This document shows positions 1 to 11,100 of a DNA stretch of 64,000 nucleotides, one piece after another. The position numbers were made by a program, and so were the translations under genes. Numbering within the stretch: the first letter of the stretch is position 1; the number at the start of each line of letters is the position of its first letter. Under the pieces are notes generated by a model. The model saw only the letters and a list, made by a program, of their open reading frames with translations, was not told where the DNA came from and did not search any database. The stretch comes from Macrotis lagotis (taxonomy: Eukaryota > Chordata > Mammalia > Peramelemorphia > Peramelidae): NCBI RefSeq assembly GCF_037893015.1, contig NC_133665.1, forward strand, positions 194,986,146-195,050,145, in the 5' to 3' direction.

Positions 1-483
1 CTGACTTCCCAGGGCCCAGGTCAGCTGTTCCTTTTCATGTCCCTCTCCTGGGGCAGCCTTTCCAGATCCCTGGGGCTATCATCTGGGCAGGGCAGCATAG
101 AGGGGGTGGTCAGGTAGCACACCCATCATGCAGGGCCAGTAATGTGATAAAGTCCTGCTCTCCAAACATCCCTGCGGTCCTCCTGGTCAGCTGGCTCCCT
201 GCCTTACACTTAGCACGTACACATTTGGTTGGAGGGGAGTGAGGAGAACTAGGCTTCGGGGTGGTCATCAGGAAGCTTAGAGATGAATGACACAGAACCT
301 AACGTTCATCCCAGAAACATTGATGAAGCACCTACTCTATCCCAGGAACACCATCCCTCTGGTTGCTGATGGGACTTTCTGGTATTTGAGATTTATATGT
401 GGAAACTTGGAGAGAAACTGGGCCAGAGAAAGAACAGAATGAAACAGGACAAGGAAAGAAGCAAGAAAAGAAGGGAGAGCCAG

Positions 484-540
484 AAAAAATAAGGAAGGAA
501 GGAAGGAAGGAAGGAGGGAGGGAGGGAAGAAAGAAAGAAG
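484..540. repeat. GGAA/GGGA purine microsatellite
   Basis: About seven tandem GGAA units run into GGGA and then GAAA units. The reverse strand yields low-complexity Phe/Pro/Ser frames of no coding value. Confidence 0.9.
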
Positions 541-778
541 CCTGATGCTCTGTAGCCACATTTGATTAAATTGTTCCTTGTTTACATCGTTTCATCCCTC
601 CTTTCTCTGCTTTTAGCAAGTTCAGCAATGAGAGTAGAGAGAATTTTATTTTGGGGGGGCTGGACCTGTAATCTTATTGGCACAGGAATTCTCTACCAAT
701 GCTGCTTTCTTCCCTACCACTAACTTAGGGACTTAGAGCCTCAGAGGTGAATCCTTCTCTATCTGTGTCTGGCTATCT

Positions 779-828
779 GTCTCTTTTCTATGTCTCTCTC
801 TGTCTCTCTCTGTCTTTCTCTGTCTCTG

Positions 829-878
<50 letters not shown>
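779..878. repeat. CT/CTGTCT microsatellite
   Basis: Interrupted CTCTGT units are followed by about 14 pure CT units. The same composition, inverted, forms the giant tract beside exon 1. Confidence 0.9.
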
Positions 879-879
<1 letters not shown>

Positions 880-1719
880 ATGAATTTGTAGGTCACAGTC
901 TCCCTGTGAGCTGGTATGATGATTTTTTTGGTCACTCTCCTTAGTCCTGAATTGGAGCCAGAAGGCATGTGGCAGGTATGTGTCAATGGGACATGGACTA
1001 GTTATAGAAATGGAGTTGTCAAAGTGCTCTGTTATATGTAATGAATTGAATAATAAGTTCATTTCCAGAGATCCTTTTCATAGGCAGACTGGCTTGAGCA
1101 TTAGGCACGACAAAACAGAGTAATTCATTAAATCATGACATGGCTGAATTCTTGCCCTGCCCTGCACTTGCCTGTGTTAGGAGTCCAAGCAAAAACAATA
1201 TACACTCCCAAGACTAAACAACCAACTGAGTCATTCCCACAGGACTTGAGGACATTTGTGTTGTCCTACTTAGATGGCCAAGCACACTCAAGCCTCAAAA
1301 CTGATTGTTTATGATCTGTCTCCTCCCCGCTTCCCATTTATGATCCTGTATATAACATCTGCCTCTATTATCACCAGGTAGAGTTCCTAACAGGAGAAAT
1401 CCCATGATTGGCAAATCAGTTCCTTCCAATTACTGAAACCACTACTCGATTGCTGGCACTCTGTCTCTGATCTGCTGTGTCATGCCCACTGTAGAGATGG
1501 CTCAGGAACAGTATGAGGTTGACACAAAAAGGCTGCTTTGGGATCTGCTGAAGTCAAACTCACAACAAACTGGCCAGCGTCCATCTCTTTCAGGAGCTTG
1601 GCTGTGTCTCTCCCATGTTGGCAAGCTAGGCGGCCTTGTCAATAGCATCTGTGCCACATATGATGGAAAGTGTCCTTAAGGAAATGAGAGAAAGAGCCAG
1701 GGTTTTTTTACAGATGACA

Positions 1720-1878
1720 TTTAACAGAGGAGCAGAATTCTCAGGGGTCACAGAATCCAAGCCCCTCATTTTTCAAAGACAGAGGAATAGACTTGTATAA
1801 AATCTCAGAGGTTATGTCAGCAGCAGAATTGGAGTGCAGGTCTTTTGCTTCCAGATTCACTGATTCTGCCACTGGACC
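1720..1878 (-). repeat. MIR-like SINE fragment
   Basis: A degraded reversed MIR order is readable: a CCCCTCATTTT block, then a block resembling 'gcagaattggagtgcaggtc' and a TGCCACTGGACCCC end. Confidence 0.45.
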
Positions 1879-2168
1879 CCATCTTCAGACTGATGCAGTT
1901 GACTGAAAGGAGCAGAGGATGCGGCCCCACCGCTGTTTATTCAATAAACTAGATTTCAGTTTCAGCTAACCTGGTCCAGGAAGTGTGGCATTGTCTTTAT
2001 GGCTGATGCCAGGTTCTCATAAGTTCCTGGTTCTATGAGAGCATCTGAGATGGAGGACACCCAGAGGAAACAACAGTGGACACCAATCAATCAGTAGCTG
2101 GGCAAGTCCTGCCTTCTCTGGTGCCTCCCTGTAGCAACCTTAGAAGCTGTACCATAAGCTATTAAAAA

Positions 2169-2353
2169 CCAATCAGCAGGGGAGGCTAGGTGGCATAGTG
2201 GATAAAGCACCGACCTTGGAGTCAGGAGTACCTGGGTTCAAATCCAGTCTCAGACACTTAATAATTACCTAGCTGTGTGGCCTTGGGCAAACCACTTAAC
2301 CCCGTTTGCCTTGCAAAAAAACCAAAAAAAAAAAAAAGAAACCCCAATCAGCA
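2169..2353 (+). mobile_element. Marsupial tRNA-derived SINE with target-site duplication
   Basis: The element (2179-2343) starts with a GGCTAGGTGGCATAGTGG head, has a CTTGGAGTCAGG/TGGGTTCAAATCC B-box-like core and a CCTTGCAAAA tail ending in poly(A). CCAATCAGCA flanks it on both sides (2169-2178 and 2344-2353). It inserted into an older repeat, which continues to about 2470. Confidence 0.85.
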
Positions 2354-3369
2354 TTCTTTAAGTGTCTGCTGAGTTCTAGATACTGGGGGGAAGCTATGAG
2401 GGCAAAAAAGAATTAGTGATCCCTATTCTCTTGGATCATGTATCCTAAGGGGAGAGAAACTGAGGACACACATAAATTTGTCAAGAATGATGGGAAGGTC
2501 CAGTATTAGACTGGGTCTCCAAGGATGAGTCCAGCTTACTCAAGAGAGGCACTGCCCCCAAAGCTTGCCATCCTCCATGTAGTTGGCCTACATTCTCTTC
2601 AGGACTGGAGACTCTAGTGTTCTCATGGTGCTAGGTGGGAATGCCAAGGCCAAAATCACCAGGCTTTTGATGACCCTGGACATCAAAGGAGTCCTTGACT
2701 CATGTTCTCTCTCAGTATCTACTTGGTCCAGCTTCTCGCCATCTTCTGACTTGGACATAAAAAGGAAGCAGAGAATTTCAGGGACAGGCAGGATTAGCAA
2801 AGGAGGGGGGCTGATCATGTGGCAAGAAGTGGGACCCTAGATGGACAGCTTGAGGGCTTTTCTGGTACTCATGTAGTGCTCAGAAGGAAAGGGGAAGGAT
2901 CCAAGGGAAGGCAGCTACAAAGATGCAGAGGTGGAGATAGGCTGTGACAGATGCTTCTGGATGCAGCTCATGCATCCTGGAAGCCCTAGGGGGCTATGGG
3001 TGAAGAGTGGAGGCAGTTGAGGTGGGGAGGATGGCCATGTCCCTTCCCAATCCCTCCTAGATTGAGCAGGTTGGCTACATCTCCCATTTTCCCCCCACCC
3101 TTCCCCAGTAGAGCCTGTAGCTGATGGGGTACTCCTGGAAATATGTGGAAAGAGCCCTGGACCCAGAGTCAAATCCTGCCTCTGTCATGTCCCACCTGGC
3201 TGAGGGACTTTATAGTCTGGGGCGGGGGGGGGGGTCTCATCTGGTGAAAGACAAAGAGGAGGATAAAGTACATGCATCTGCTTTTCTCTTGGCCCCCACC
3301 CAAAGAATTTCCCACCACCATTCAAGAAAAAGCCAGGACATAGGATATTCTCATACCAATTGGGTATTT

Positions 3370-3375
3370 TTTATT
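3370..3375 (-). terminator. Candidate polyadenylation hexamer AATAAA for STAC
   Basis: TTTATT on the plus strand reads AATAAA on the gene strand. It is the first such hexamer I see after the stop. The next is at 1936-1941. No clear GU-rich downstream element was identified. Confidence 0.35.
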
Positions 3376-4894
3376 ATTAAATAGAACACTGAGTTAGAGG
3401 CAAACAGCATTGGTCTTCAGACATTCAGTTTTTCAGGCAAACGCATCCCCTCCTACCTTGAGAGGGTCCATGTGTTCCCTGCACCCCAAATCTTAGGCAG
3501 GGAGGGAACTTGGGGGCTGCCTCAGAATTGTGGGTAAGGCATCCAAAAAGGGGGACAAGAAGCCTCCCACCCGCTCCCCATCCCCTAATCAATCCCAGGC
3601 CACAATGAAGAGGAGGAATCACTGGAGACAGCCAGACTTTGGTTCTGAAAAGCGACATTTCAGTGGACAGGATAAAAGGCGCCCGGCAATAACGTTAATT
3701 GCTGTATTGCTTTGTATCAAAATAAATCAAACTGACATTGATTTCAAGGCCATTGTGGGTTAGAATTCACCCGCTCCTTCTCTGACCCAGATGCTACAAG
3801 CTGACCTGGAGTACAAAGAGGAGGAGAAGACTGAAGGCCGGAGACATTCTGGACGGGGCAGTCATGTGAACTAGGGCCTGTGTGGGGTGAGGGGAGGGAA
3901 GAGAAGCCAGGTCTTTTTTCCCCTAGGAGTAAATGGTCTACCTTTGAACCCACTGGCTTCAGAGGGAAGAGAGATGTGAGCGGCTCCTTTTCCCACCTGG
4001 AAGGTTCTAGTAAATGGTCCTGGGTAAATAGGGATTTTGATTTGGCCACCCCAGATATGGGCTTCTTCTAAGCCCTGAATCTGATCCCTGGCTCTGACAG
4101 GACCAGGAACCCCAGATTCTCTACAAAATGGAAATTAAAGTGGATTTCATCACTTACCCTGACCACTCACTTCATGGCCCTTAGGAAGCAGCCTGGCTTT
4201 GACCTCAAGGAGAAAGAATAAAAAAATGGATTGTTTTGAGATAGTAAATACACGTCCCCTTCACACCAACTCTCTTGTGTAATTCTCTTCACTTGTGGGG
4301 AAAGAAAGGAAGGAAGGAGAGACCCGCCGGGCCAGGTGTCTCCTCTGGGTTAGATGGGTGTGAGAGACGGGGCGTCATAGCCTTGTCATACACTATGAGG
4401 AAGCAGAGAGATAGAGACAGAGAGACAGAGACAGTCAGAGTGAGACAGAGATAAGAGTTCAGACCACTGTATTTCCTGACTCTCTGATAACATAATGGGA
4501 TTCTAGTCCTAGCCAGCTCTCACATTGGTGGGCTCCCAACAGCTTCCAGGTGAGGCAGGCCACAGTTTAAAATGCCACACTGTTTGTCTAATACTGTGGA
4601 CAGAAAGCTGGGGCTCGCATCAGCCATGCCAACAGCATCAGCCTGGACTTAAGCCACAGAAGGTCTGGGTCCCAGGTAATGCAGGGTTCCCTCAGGTCCC
4701 AATGGGTTCCTTCAGACAAAAGACATCTTTTGGACAAGTATGTTTCAATTCCAACTGCTGCCAGGCCCCCTCCCCAATCTTCTCCCTAGGAAGGGCATTG
4801 CCTCCAGTCTCTGTTCACATCCAGTGGTAAAGTGAGTACATCTCCTCAGCAAGCCCTCACTTTTGCTGCCATTTTCCTTGTTGCTCAGCAGCCT

Positions 4895-4895
<1 letters not shown>

Positions 4896-4944
<49 letters not shown>
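4896..4944. repeat. TG/CA microsatellite in the STAC 3' UTR
   Basis: About 24 TG units on the plus strand read as (CA)n in the STAC mRNA. The array begins 112 nt after the stop codon. Confidence 0.95.
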
Positions 4945-4945
<1 letters not shown>

Positions 4946-5055
4946 ATTCACATTCTCACTGTCCCTTGGGCTCATCAAAACCGACAGTGTCCATAGGAAG
5001 AGGCTGTTGGCCATGGCCAGTCAAGATTTCCACTGCACAATGTGGGGTACAGAAC

Positions 5056-5154
5056 TCAGATGTTTTCTAGGATGTCCAGAGGCACCAGGCCTTTCTTTCT
5101 GCCACTGCAGACCTTGACGAAGCCATCCCGTCCTTCTTCGGAGGTCACGCAGAT
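5056..5154 (-). CDS. STAC: STAC coding exon 11 (residues 380-411 and stop; end of SH3-2)
   Basis: The acceptor is TTTGAATTCAG. The exon encodes [15 protein letters not shown] and [15 protein letters not shown], then TGA. Human STAC ends GKKKGLIPLDVLENV. SH3-2 is atypical: it has no ALYDY Tyr and no Trp pair, with F391 in DGFVKV where the Trp would be. The stop codon is 112 bp from a long CA repeat in the 3' UTR. Confidence 0.96.
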   Translation of the reverse strand: MCVTSEEGRDGFVKVCSGRKKGLVPLDILENI

Positions 5155-8100
5155 CTGAATTCAAAGGGAAAGAGGAAGAAGGCCAGTTCAGTGATTGCCA
5201 ACAGCCTTGTTGCATGGGGTGGAAGAGGAGCCCAGAAGATTTGGCCAAGGAGCCAACGGTACTTGGTCTTGACTTTTAGGTGGTGTGGGAGCTGAACTGA
5301 GTTCACAAGAATTCAACTGAATATCGAGGTACAACAGGTTGTTCCTAACCTTCTACCCATCTGTGCCCAGCACTCCAGATGGGCACTGACCATGGCAGAG
5401 AGAGGGAGCCTTGTCCCTTCTCACATCCAGATGCTGATTCTGTCAAGGCTCAGGATCTAGAAGCATCGTGCCTCCCATGACATTCCCTTGTGGTGACAGT
5501 GAAAGGCTGGAAACCAGGGGCTGGCACACTCATTGAAGGGTTCAAATTATGGGCCAACTATGGGGTGATGGGGATCTGCAAATGGCAGCCTCTCACCTCT
5601 GCTGATCTGGGGCAAGAAAAGGTATCTTCCAAGGGGTGCAGGCCACCTAGGACCCATGGAATATTCCTAGCTCTGGAGAAAGTTCCTCAGAACACCTTTC
5701 TCTAGAGACTGGAGGGGGAGAGCTACTCATAATGAGAGGGTATGGCTAAGCGTCATCTCTTTCAACTGCAGAGGGCTGCCCAACAGTGTTGGAGGCACCA
5801 AAGGACAGCTCCCCTCAAAATTGCTCTTAATTATGAGTTGATAAATGCAAATTTTCTCCTAAGTGGTTGAAATCTTTTTTTAAAAAATTGTGAAAGTGCA
5901 TCAGTGGCCTATTGGAAAATGTTTCATTTATGAAGCTGTGAATGAGTAGATGGTGCCTAGACTTTGGGCCAGTGGGGACAGGTCTGGGTCTAAAGTGTAT
6001 CAGGAGGAGGAAGGTGGGTTGAGTGGCCTTGGGCAAAGTACCTGGTGCTTTTAATGACCAAAAGGCCTTTCTGGTGAGGTTGCACTGTGAAAGTCACAGA
6101 TCCCCAGGCGCCCAAAGGGCAGTGGAGAGATGGGGACGGGGCAGCAAGTTAACCCCAAGAATTGTACCAGTGAAGCTGCCCAGAGTTGCAGGCCTGGAGA
6201 AGGAGGGGGCAGTTCACATGCCTAGGGTCAGGGACAGCTCAGGGCAGCTGGCATAGTCTTTTGGACAAGAGGACACCAGAAAGCCCTGGTATGGGGACTG
6301 GGCCCTTCCTGAGGGGGTTGGGGTAGAAGGGGGTAGAAAAACCACAACTTAGACTGGAATAGGAAAAGGGGGGAGGGCTGGGCCCTAGGTCTCAGTGGAC
6401 ACATCCTGCTACCAATTAATATTGAGCTGGACCCTGACATTTCCTCCGATGGAACAAGAAAGTTTTGGCTGTTTGGTCTGGATCTCTGGTTCAAGGGGTG
6501 CGGGGCCTGTCCAATGAGGCAATGTCCTGGGCCAATGTAGAGGAAACCTTGCAGCCTTAGAGTCACCAGGGTGACTGAGAAGTTAAGTGACTCACCCAAG
6601 GTCACCCACCCAAATAGGCCACCCTTGAACCAGGTTTTCTCAGTGCTTGAGGGCAACTCTCTCTCTATTCACTCGGACAGTCTGGGAGTCTCCTTGGGAT
6701 GGAGAGGCCAAGGAATGATGGGATCATGAGAGCATCTGACTCCCTTCTGTCCTTCCAGGGTGACCTTGGACAAGTGACCTTCCCCTCAACTCTCGGTTCC
6801 AAGACTTGGATGAGGTGACCAGCTCTAAATCTGAGCCCCCAAAGCTCCTTCACACAAGAGGTTGGTCTTGGGAAGCTGAAGAATTGAGGCATGCCCAGAC
6901 CCCCTCTGGGGAATTCCCATTTGCATTCCAGATAGGCTCCTCTGCTTCTCCTCTTCATGCCCACCCCAAGCCTCCCTTCCTCCAAGGTACAGTTAGGCTG
7001 CCATCTTCTCCGGGAGACTTCCCCTCAGCCCTCCGGGGGCACAGGAATGCTCCTGCCTTCTGTTTGCCCAGAGTCCTCTATGGGGATGTCACCTGGGGGC
7101 CACCATTCTCCCATCTTCCTTCCCTCCTCCCCCCAGCAGGGCAGCCCCCTGAAAGGCTGGGCTATTTCATTCTCCAGCACCAAGCCCTGTGTCTTGTAGA
7201 GAGAAGGTGTTGAATAAGTGTTGGATTTGATTAAACTCCTGAGCACCAGCAGCTAAATGAGGGAGCTGGGGATTCTCTGAGAAAAACTGAGGATGTTCAA
7301 AGGGGGCTTTGCACTGGAGAGAGACTCCAGCCACCCCAAAGGGTTTTTGCTGCTTATTTCATGAGGGGAGCGATGTGGGAAAACCTGAATCTTCTGGATC
7401 TTTTGTGATGAAACACTCCTTTTCTCATCAAAGTTTAATATGTTTCTATAGCAACCACTTAGAGGAAATGACTTGGAATCTCTGGAGGACATGAGCAGTC
7501 CTGGGTCCATCAGAACCAAAGAGGTGGAGCTGGGATCGGAATTGGTTGGCTGCTTCCCAAAGCCACATCAGCTTCTGCTCTACCTCCCATCTCCCCAAGG
7601 CCACAGCAACTCCTGTTGGACCTTCATATCCCCAAGGCCGCAGCAAGCCCTAGTGGACCCTCTCTCTTTTCATATCTTCCCTAAAGCAGGCTCTGAGACT
7701 CGGGCCTGGCAACTTGCCCTAGAACAGAGGGGACAGATGGGATTCTGCCTGCAGGGAGGTGGGCTCCCTAGGGAGGGTTGATCCTGGAATTGGCTAGGAT
7801 GACCAACTCTGCATCTGTCTAGTCCCCCAGAGGCTGGCTTCCAAGAGCAGGGAGCCTCCCAGTTTGTCTCTGGATCCCTTGCTTCAGATGCCTGTTCCCT
7901 TTGGGACACCATGACCCTCATGCCTGACTCTCTCTCTCTCTGCTTCATCTCCTTTTGCCCTTTGACCGTCTTCCATGGACCACTCTCTTGCATGGCCTGC
8001 TCCTTTCTCTGCCAGTTCCAGCCTCAGGGAGCATGGTCCGATTGATCTATGACTTGTGGCTGGGCAAAGGGATGAATCTGGGAGAACCAGGTCTGCCTGG

Positions 8101-11100
8101 AATCGATGTTCTGGAGCAGATGACCACCTGCTCTCCATGGCTGAGCTCAGCTGGGGTGGGGGGTGGGGGGTCAATCTGAGAAGAAAACGTGGTATGTGAA
8201 GCTGCAAGCTTCAAGGGAAAAAGAATGGACTTAAAGCAGAAACAGTCAGAGCAGGGGACTCCTGGGTCCCATTGCCTTCTGTCAAAGTAAAATAAAATTC
8301 TCCAAACTAATTCTGGTAAAACGATTGATTTCTTTAGCATTCTCAGTCTTCATCTCAGTCACCTTGCCACCTCTGTAGGACATTAAGACTCCTGGGCATC
8401 TCTCCCTATGTTAACTCCAAATGCAGGAGGACAGTGGGCAGGATGCTGGGAGGCTGGCCCTGCCAGGAGGAGCCAACCAGAGGTCAGATAGCATTGGACA
8501 AGGACGACAGTCTTTGAGGGGCATTTGGACAGCTTGATATTGTATAACCTTCATGGTCAGACCACAACAGAGCTTAGCAGTCTTCCCCATTCACTGCTCT
8601 CGAATAAACGATTCCCTCTTTGCCAGTTTGGGTGTGGTCATTCATTACCTTGATGGCCCCCACTAATGGCTTAGAAGTAGAGAATAAAGAGAATAAAACT
8701 TAAAATGCCCAACCTAGATTTTCTGTCAAATTTGTTTTAACTTTATATATCTAAAGTTTGTTTTTTACAGTTTTTGGGTTCATGCTTCCATCTCTGCTGT
8801 CCTGGGGAGAGGAAAGAGCCTCATGGTGGCCCCAAGCAGATCGGAAGTCTGCACAATGTGCCTCATTTGCAGCTGGTTAAGTCTGTCCATGGCCAGAAAG
8901 TCTGCTGGGTGCCAGGAGGTGGAAGGCTTGAGGAGATGAGAGTCCTGAACTCAGGGTTAAAGAAGGAGAAGACGGGAAAGCAGAGCTCTGTCTCCGGCCT
9001 TTCCTTTCCAAGGGCTCTTGGGTCCCTGGTCTGGTTTGATGGTGCACCAACCAGGCCAGGATGCCCTCAGGGTTTCCCCACCTGAGGCCTGTGTCTTTTT
9101 TGAAGCAAACCCTGTCATTTAGAGCCAAGTTTGGCAAGAGGGCTGGGTGGGTGAGCCGGGCAGCAGGGCCCTGATTCCCCAGAGAGTCTGGTACTTAGAT
9201 TTTGTGACCCCATGAGCTGCCTCACTGGAGGTCTCAGGCCCAAGGCTGCTGGGAGCTGTATGGGGCAAAACTGGCAGAAATGCTAAAGGTGACAGGAGCT
9301 GGGGTGGGGGTGATATCTCTAAATCTAAGAAGCCTCATTGAAGCTGGGGGGAGGGGTTCAAACCCAGGTCTTCCTGACTCCTGTCCAACACCAGCCCCAG
9401 GACATCACTCCACCTTCCTCACCTCTAAAAATCTAACCCCCGCAAAGGATTGCATTGAAGGCAAAACCATTGTTCTGGACATCTAGAGAAGCAGCTGGGG
9501 AGCACAGGAGGTTGAGAGCTGGACTGGGGTCAGGAGAGCCCTTAGCTCGTGACTAGCTGTGAGACCCTGGGCAAGTCATTTACCTGATCACTGTCTGCCT
9601 CAGTTTCTTCATATGTAAAGTGGGGATAATAACATTACTTCCTTGCCAGGGTTATTGTGGGGATTAAATGAATGTTTGTGAAGTCTTTGTGAGCCTTAAG
9701 ACTGTGGAAAATCAACCATCATTATTATTGTCATCATCATCTGCTGTCTGGTCTCCCACCTGGGAGTGTGTGCCACCCACTCACCCACCTGGTTCTCCTT
9801 CAGGGTGATCTGTCCCTGTTCTTTGCAGCCAATGAAGGTCTGCACACACTTGAAAATCTTCTCCTCTGGCTGCACGCGCTGCACAAAGTTGGCAGGAAAA
9901 AATCCAGTTCGGTCTTGAATTTTCCCCTGCAAGAAGAGGAGGAGCATGAAGCCATCTCCTTCAGGCGGCTGAGAGCTAGAGGGAAATGACTCACAAGAGG
10001 ATGGAACGGAAATACGCCACCTTCCACCAGTCTTCATTGGAGTCCTCGAGGAGAGTCACCACATCCCCTGGCCTGGAAGGAAAGAGAGAAAGACGCTTTG
10101 GCTTAGGGACAAAAGAACTTTCAGGCTCTCCAAGGGGACTCAGAAAAATGACCAGATCTGCCTGCTGTCTGCAAGAAGACTCTGATGACAGATCGACAGC
10201 CAATGCGCCTGACCCCCCAACCCCCAGCGTGGTGTCCTTTTCAGTAACAGCCTCTGTAACAACAGATCCCCAGTACTCTGGACTCACGGACCCATCACGG
10301 AGCAGTGCACTTTGGGATGACCAGGGAGCTCCATGTTTTGGCGCTGTCACCTGGCTGCGGAATGCAGCACCTTACAGGAGGACTTGGGTTAAACAATGAT
10401 GGGAATGGGAAGCCCCGCAAGAGGTGATCTTTAGCTCTGGCCCTGGGCATTTACTCTCAGGACATGGATGGGCCAGTGCTCCTTCCAGATGGCCAAATCT
10501 CTTTCAATCTCATGAGCTCTGTCTCATGAGCTGATAATTAAGTAACCGAGGTGATGTTTGAATGTTATTGATGATGCATTTTGAGATCCTTGGAGAGAGC
10601 TATCCCAAAGAGGGGTTTCTAAGGTGGTGTCAGCGCTCTCCCTTGTAGCCTCTGCTAGCTTTTGTGAGCCCAGGAAGATTGACTGATGCAGTGCCAATAG
10701 GTGGCTCAGTACAAAGCATGCTGGACTCAGAGGCAGGAAGACTTGAGTTTGAATCCTGACTTACTAAATTTCCATGTGACCTTAAACAAGTCTTAACTCC
10801 TCTCAGCCCTAAAAATACTTGCACTTATATACTAGGGCTGCCATCAGGATTAAATGAGAGGATGCCTGCAAAGTATCTGGTGGACCTTAAGGTTCTCTGT
10901 ACATCCTAGACATTAATTTGCTTTCTTGCTCTTATGCTTTGCCTTCTTCATCTGCTCTTCTGTTCTGACTTCAGTATTTTCCATGTCCTCTACAACTCTA
11001 TGTGGCTCCAAGAGGAAAGTTGCCTAGACACTTGGGCAGGCCTATCTAGGCTGAACCTACCCTTCTGCAAAGGGAAAGAGCCCCAGGTGAAGGGTGGACT

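Larger units (their letters stand above)
1..3354. other. Downstream flank of STAC, no gene seen
   Basis: Contents: a GGAA/GGGA repeat, a CT-rich repeat, a MIR-like fragment near 1720-1878, one SINE at 2179-2343, and a fragment of an old dispersed repeat at 2345-2470. A G-run at about 3219-3234 may be unreliable in length. No exon or conserved reading frame was recognised on either strand. Confidence 0.6.
3355..5055 (-). other. STAC: Probable STAC 3' untranslated region
   Basis: This is the sequence after the stop codon down to the first AATAAA on the gene strand. It holds a CA repeat (4896-4944), a short GA-rich stretch (4396-4455) and no coding signal. The extent is inferred from the poly(A) hexamer only. 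The resulting length of about 1.7 kb is plausible for a STAC transcript. Confidence 0.45.
5155..9788 (-). other. STAC intron 10, 4,634 bp
   Basis: GTGGGT donor, TTCAG acceptor. It holds MIR-like relics at about 6540-6660 and 9512-9735. No alternative exon was recognised. A plus-strand AATAAA in a retrovirus-LTR-like context near 8605 could not be bounded. Confidence 0.85.

Noticed and set aside
2583..2840. Possible exon of a downstream neighbour such as DCLK3
   Set aside because: DCLK3 is expected beyond STAC by synteny as remembered, but no kinase or doublecortin motif is seen in 1-3350.
6228..6656. 142-codon open frame on the minus strand
   Set aside because: It covers a MIR-like fragment and unique intron sequence, with no recognisable domain and no splice or family support.
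8590..8700. Possible retroviral LTR end around AATAAA near 8605
   Set aside because: The context resembles an LTR R region, but I could not find ends, a target-site duplication or a second copy.
9986..10399. 137-codon plus-strand open frame across exon 9
   Set aside because: It is the antisense shadow of STAC exon 9 and its intron.
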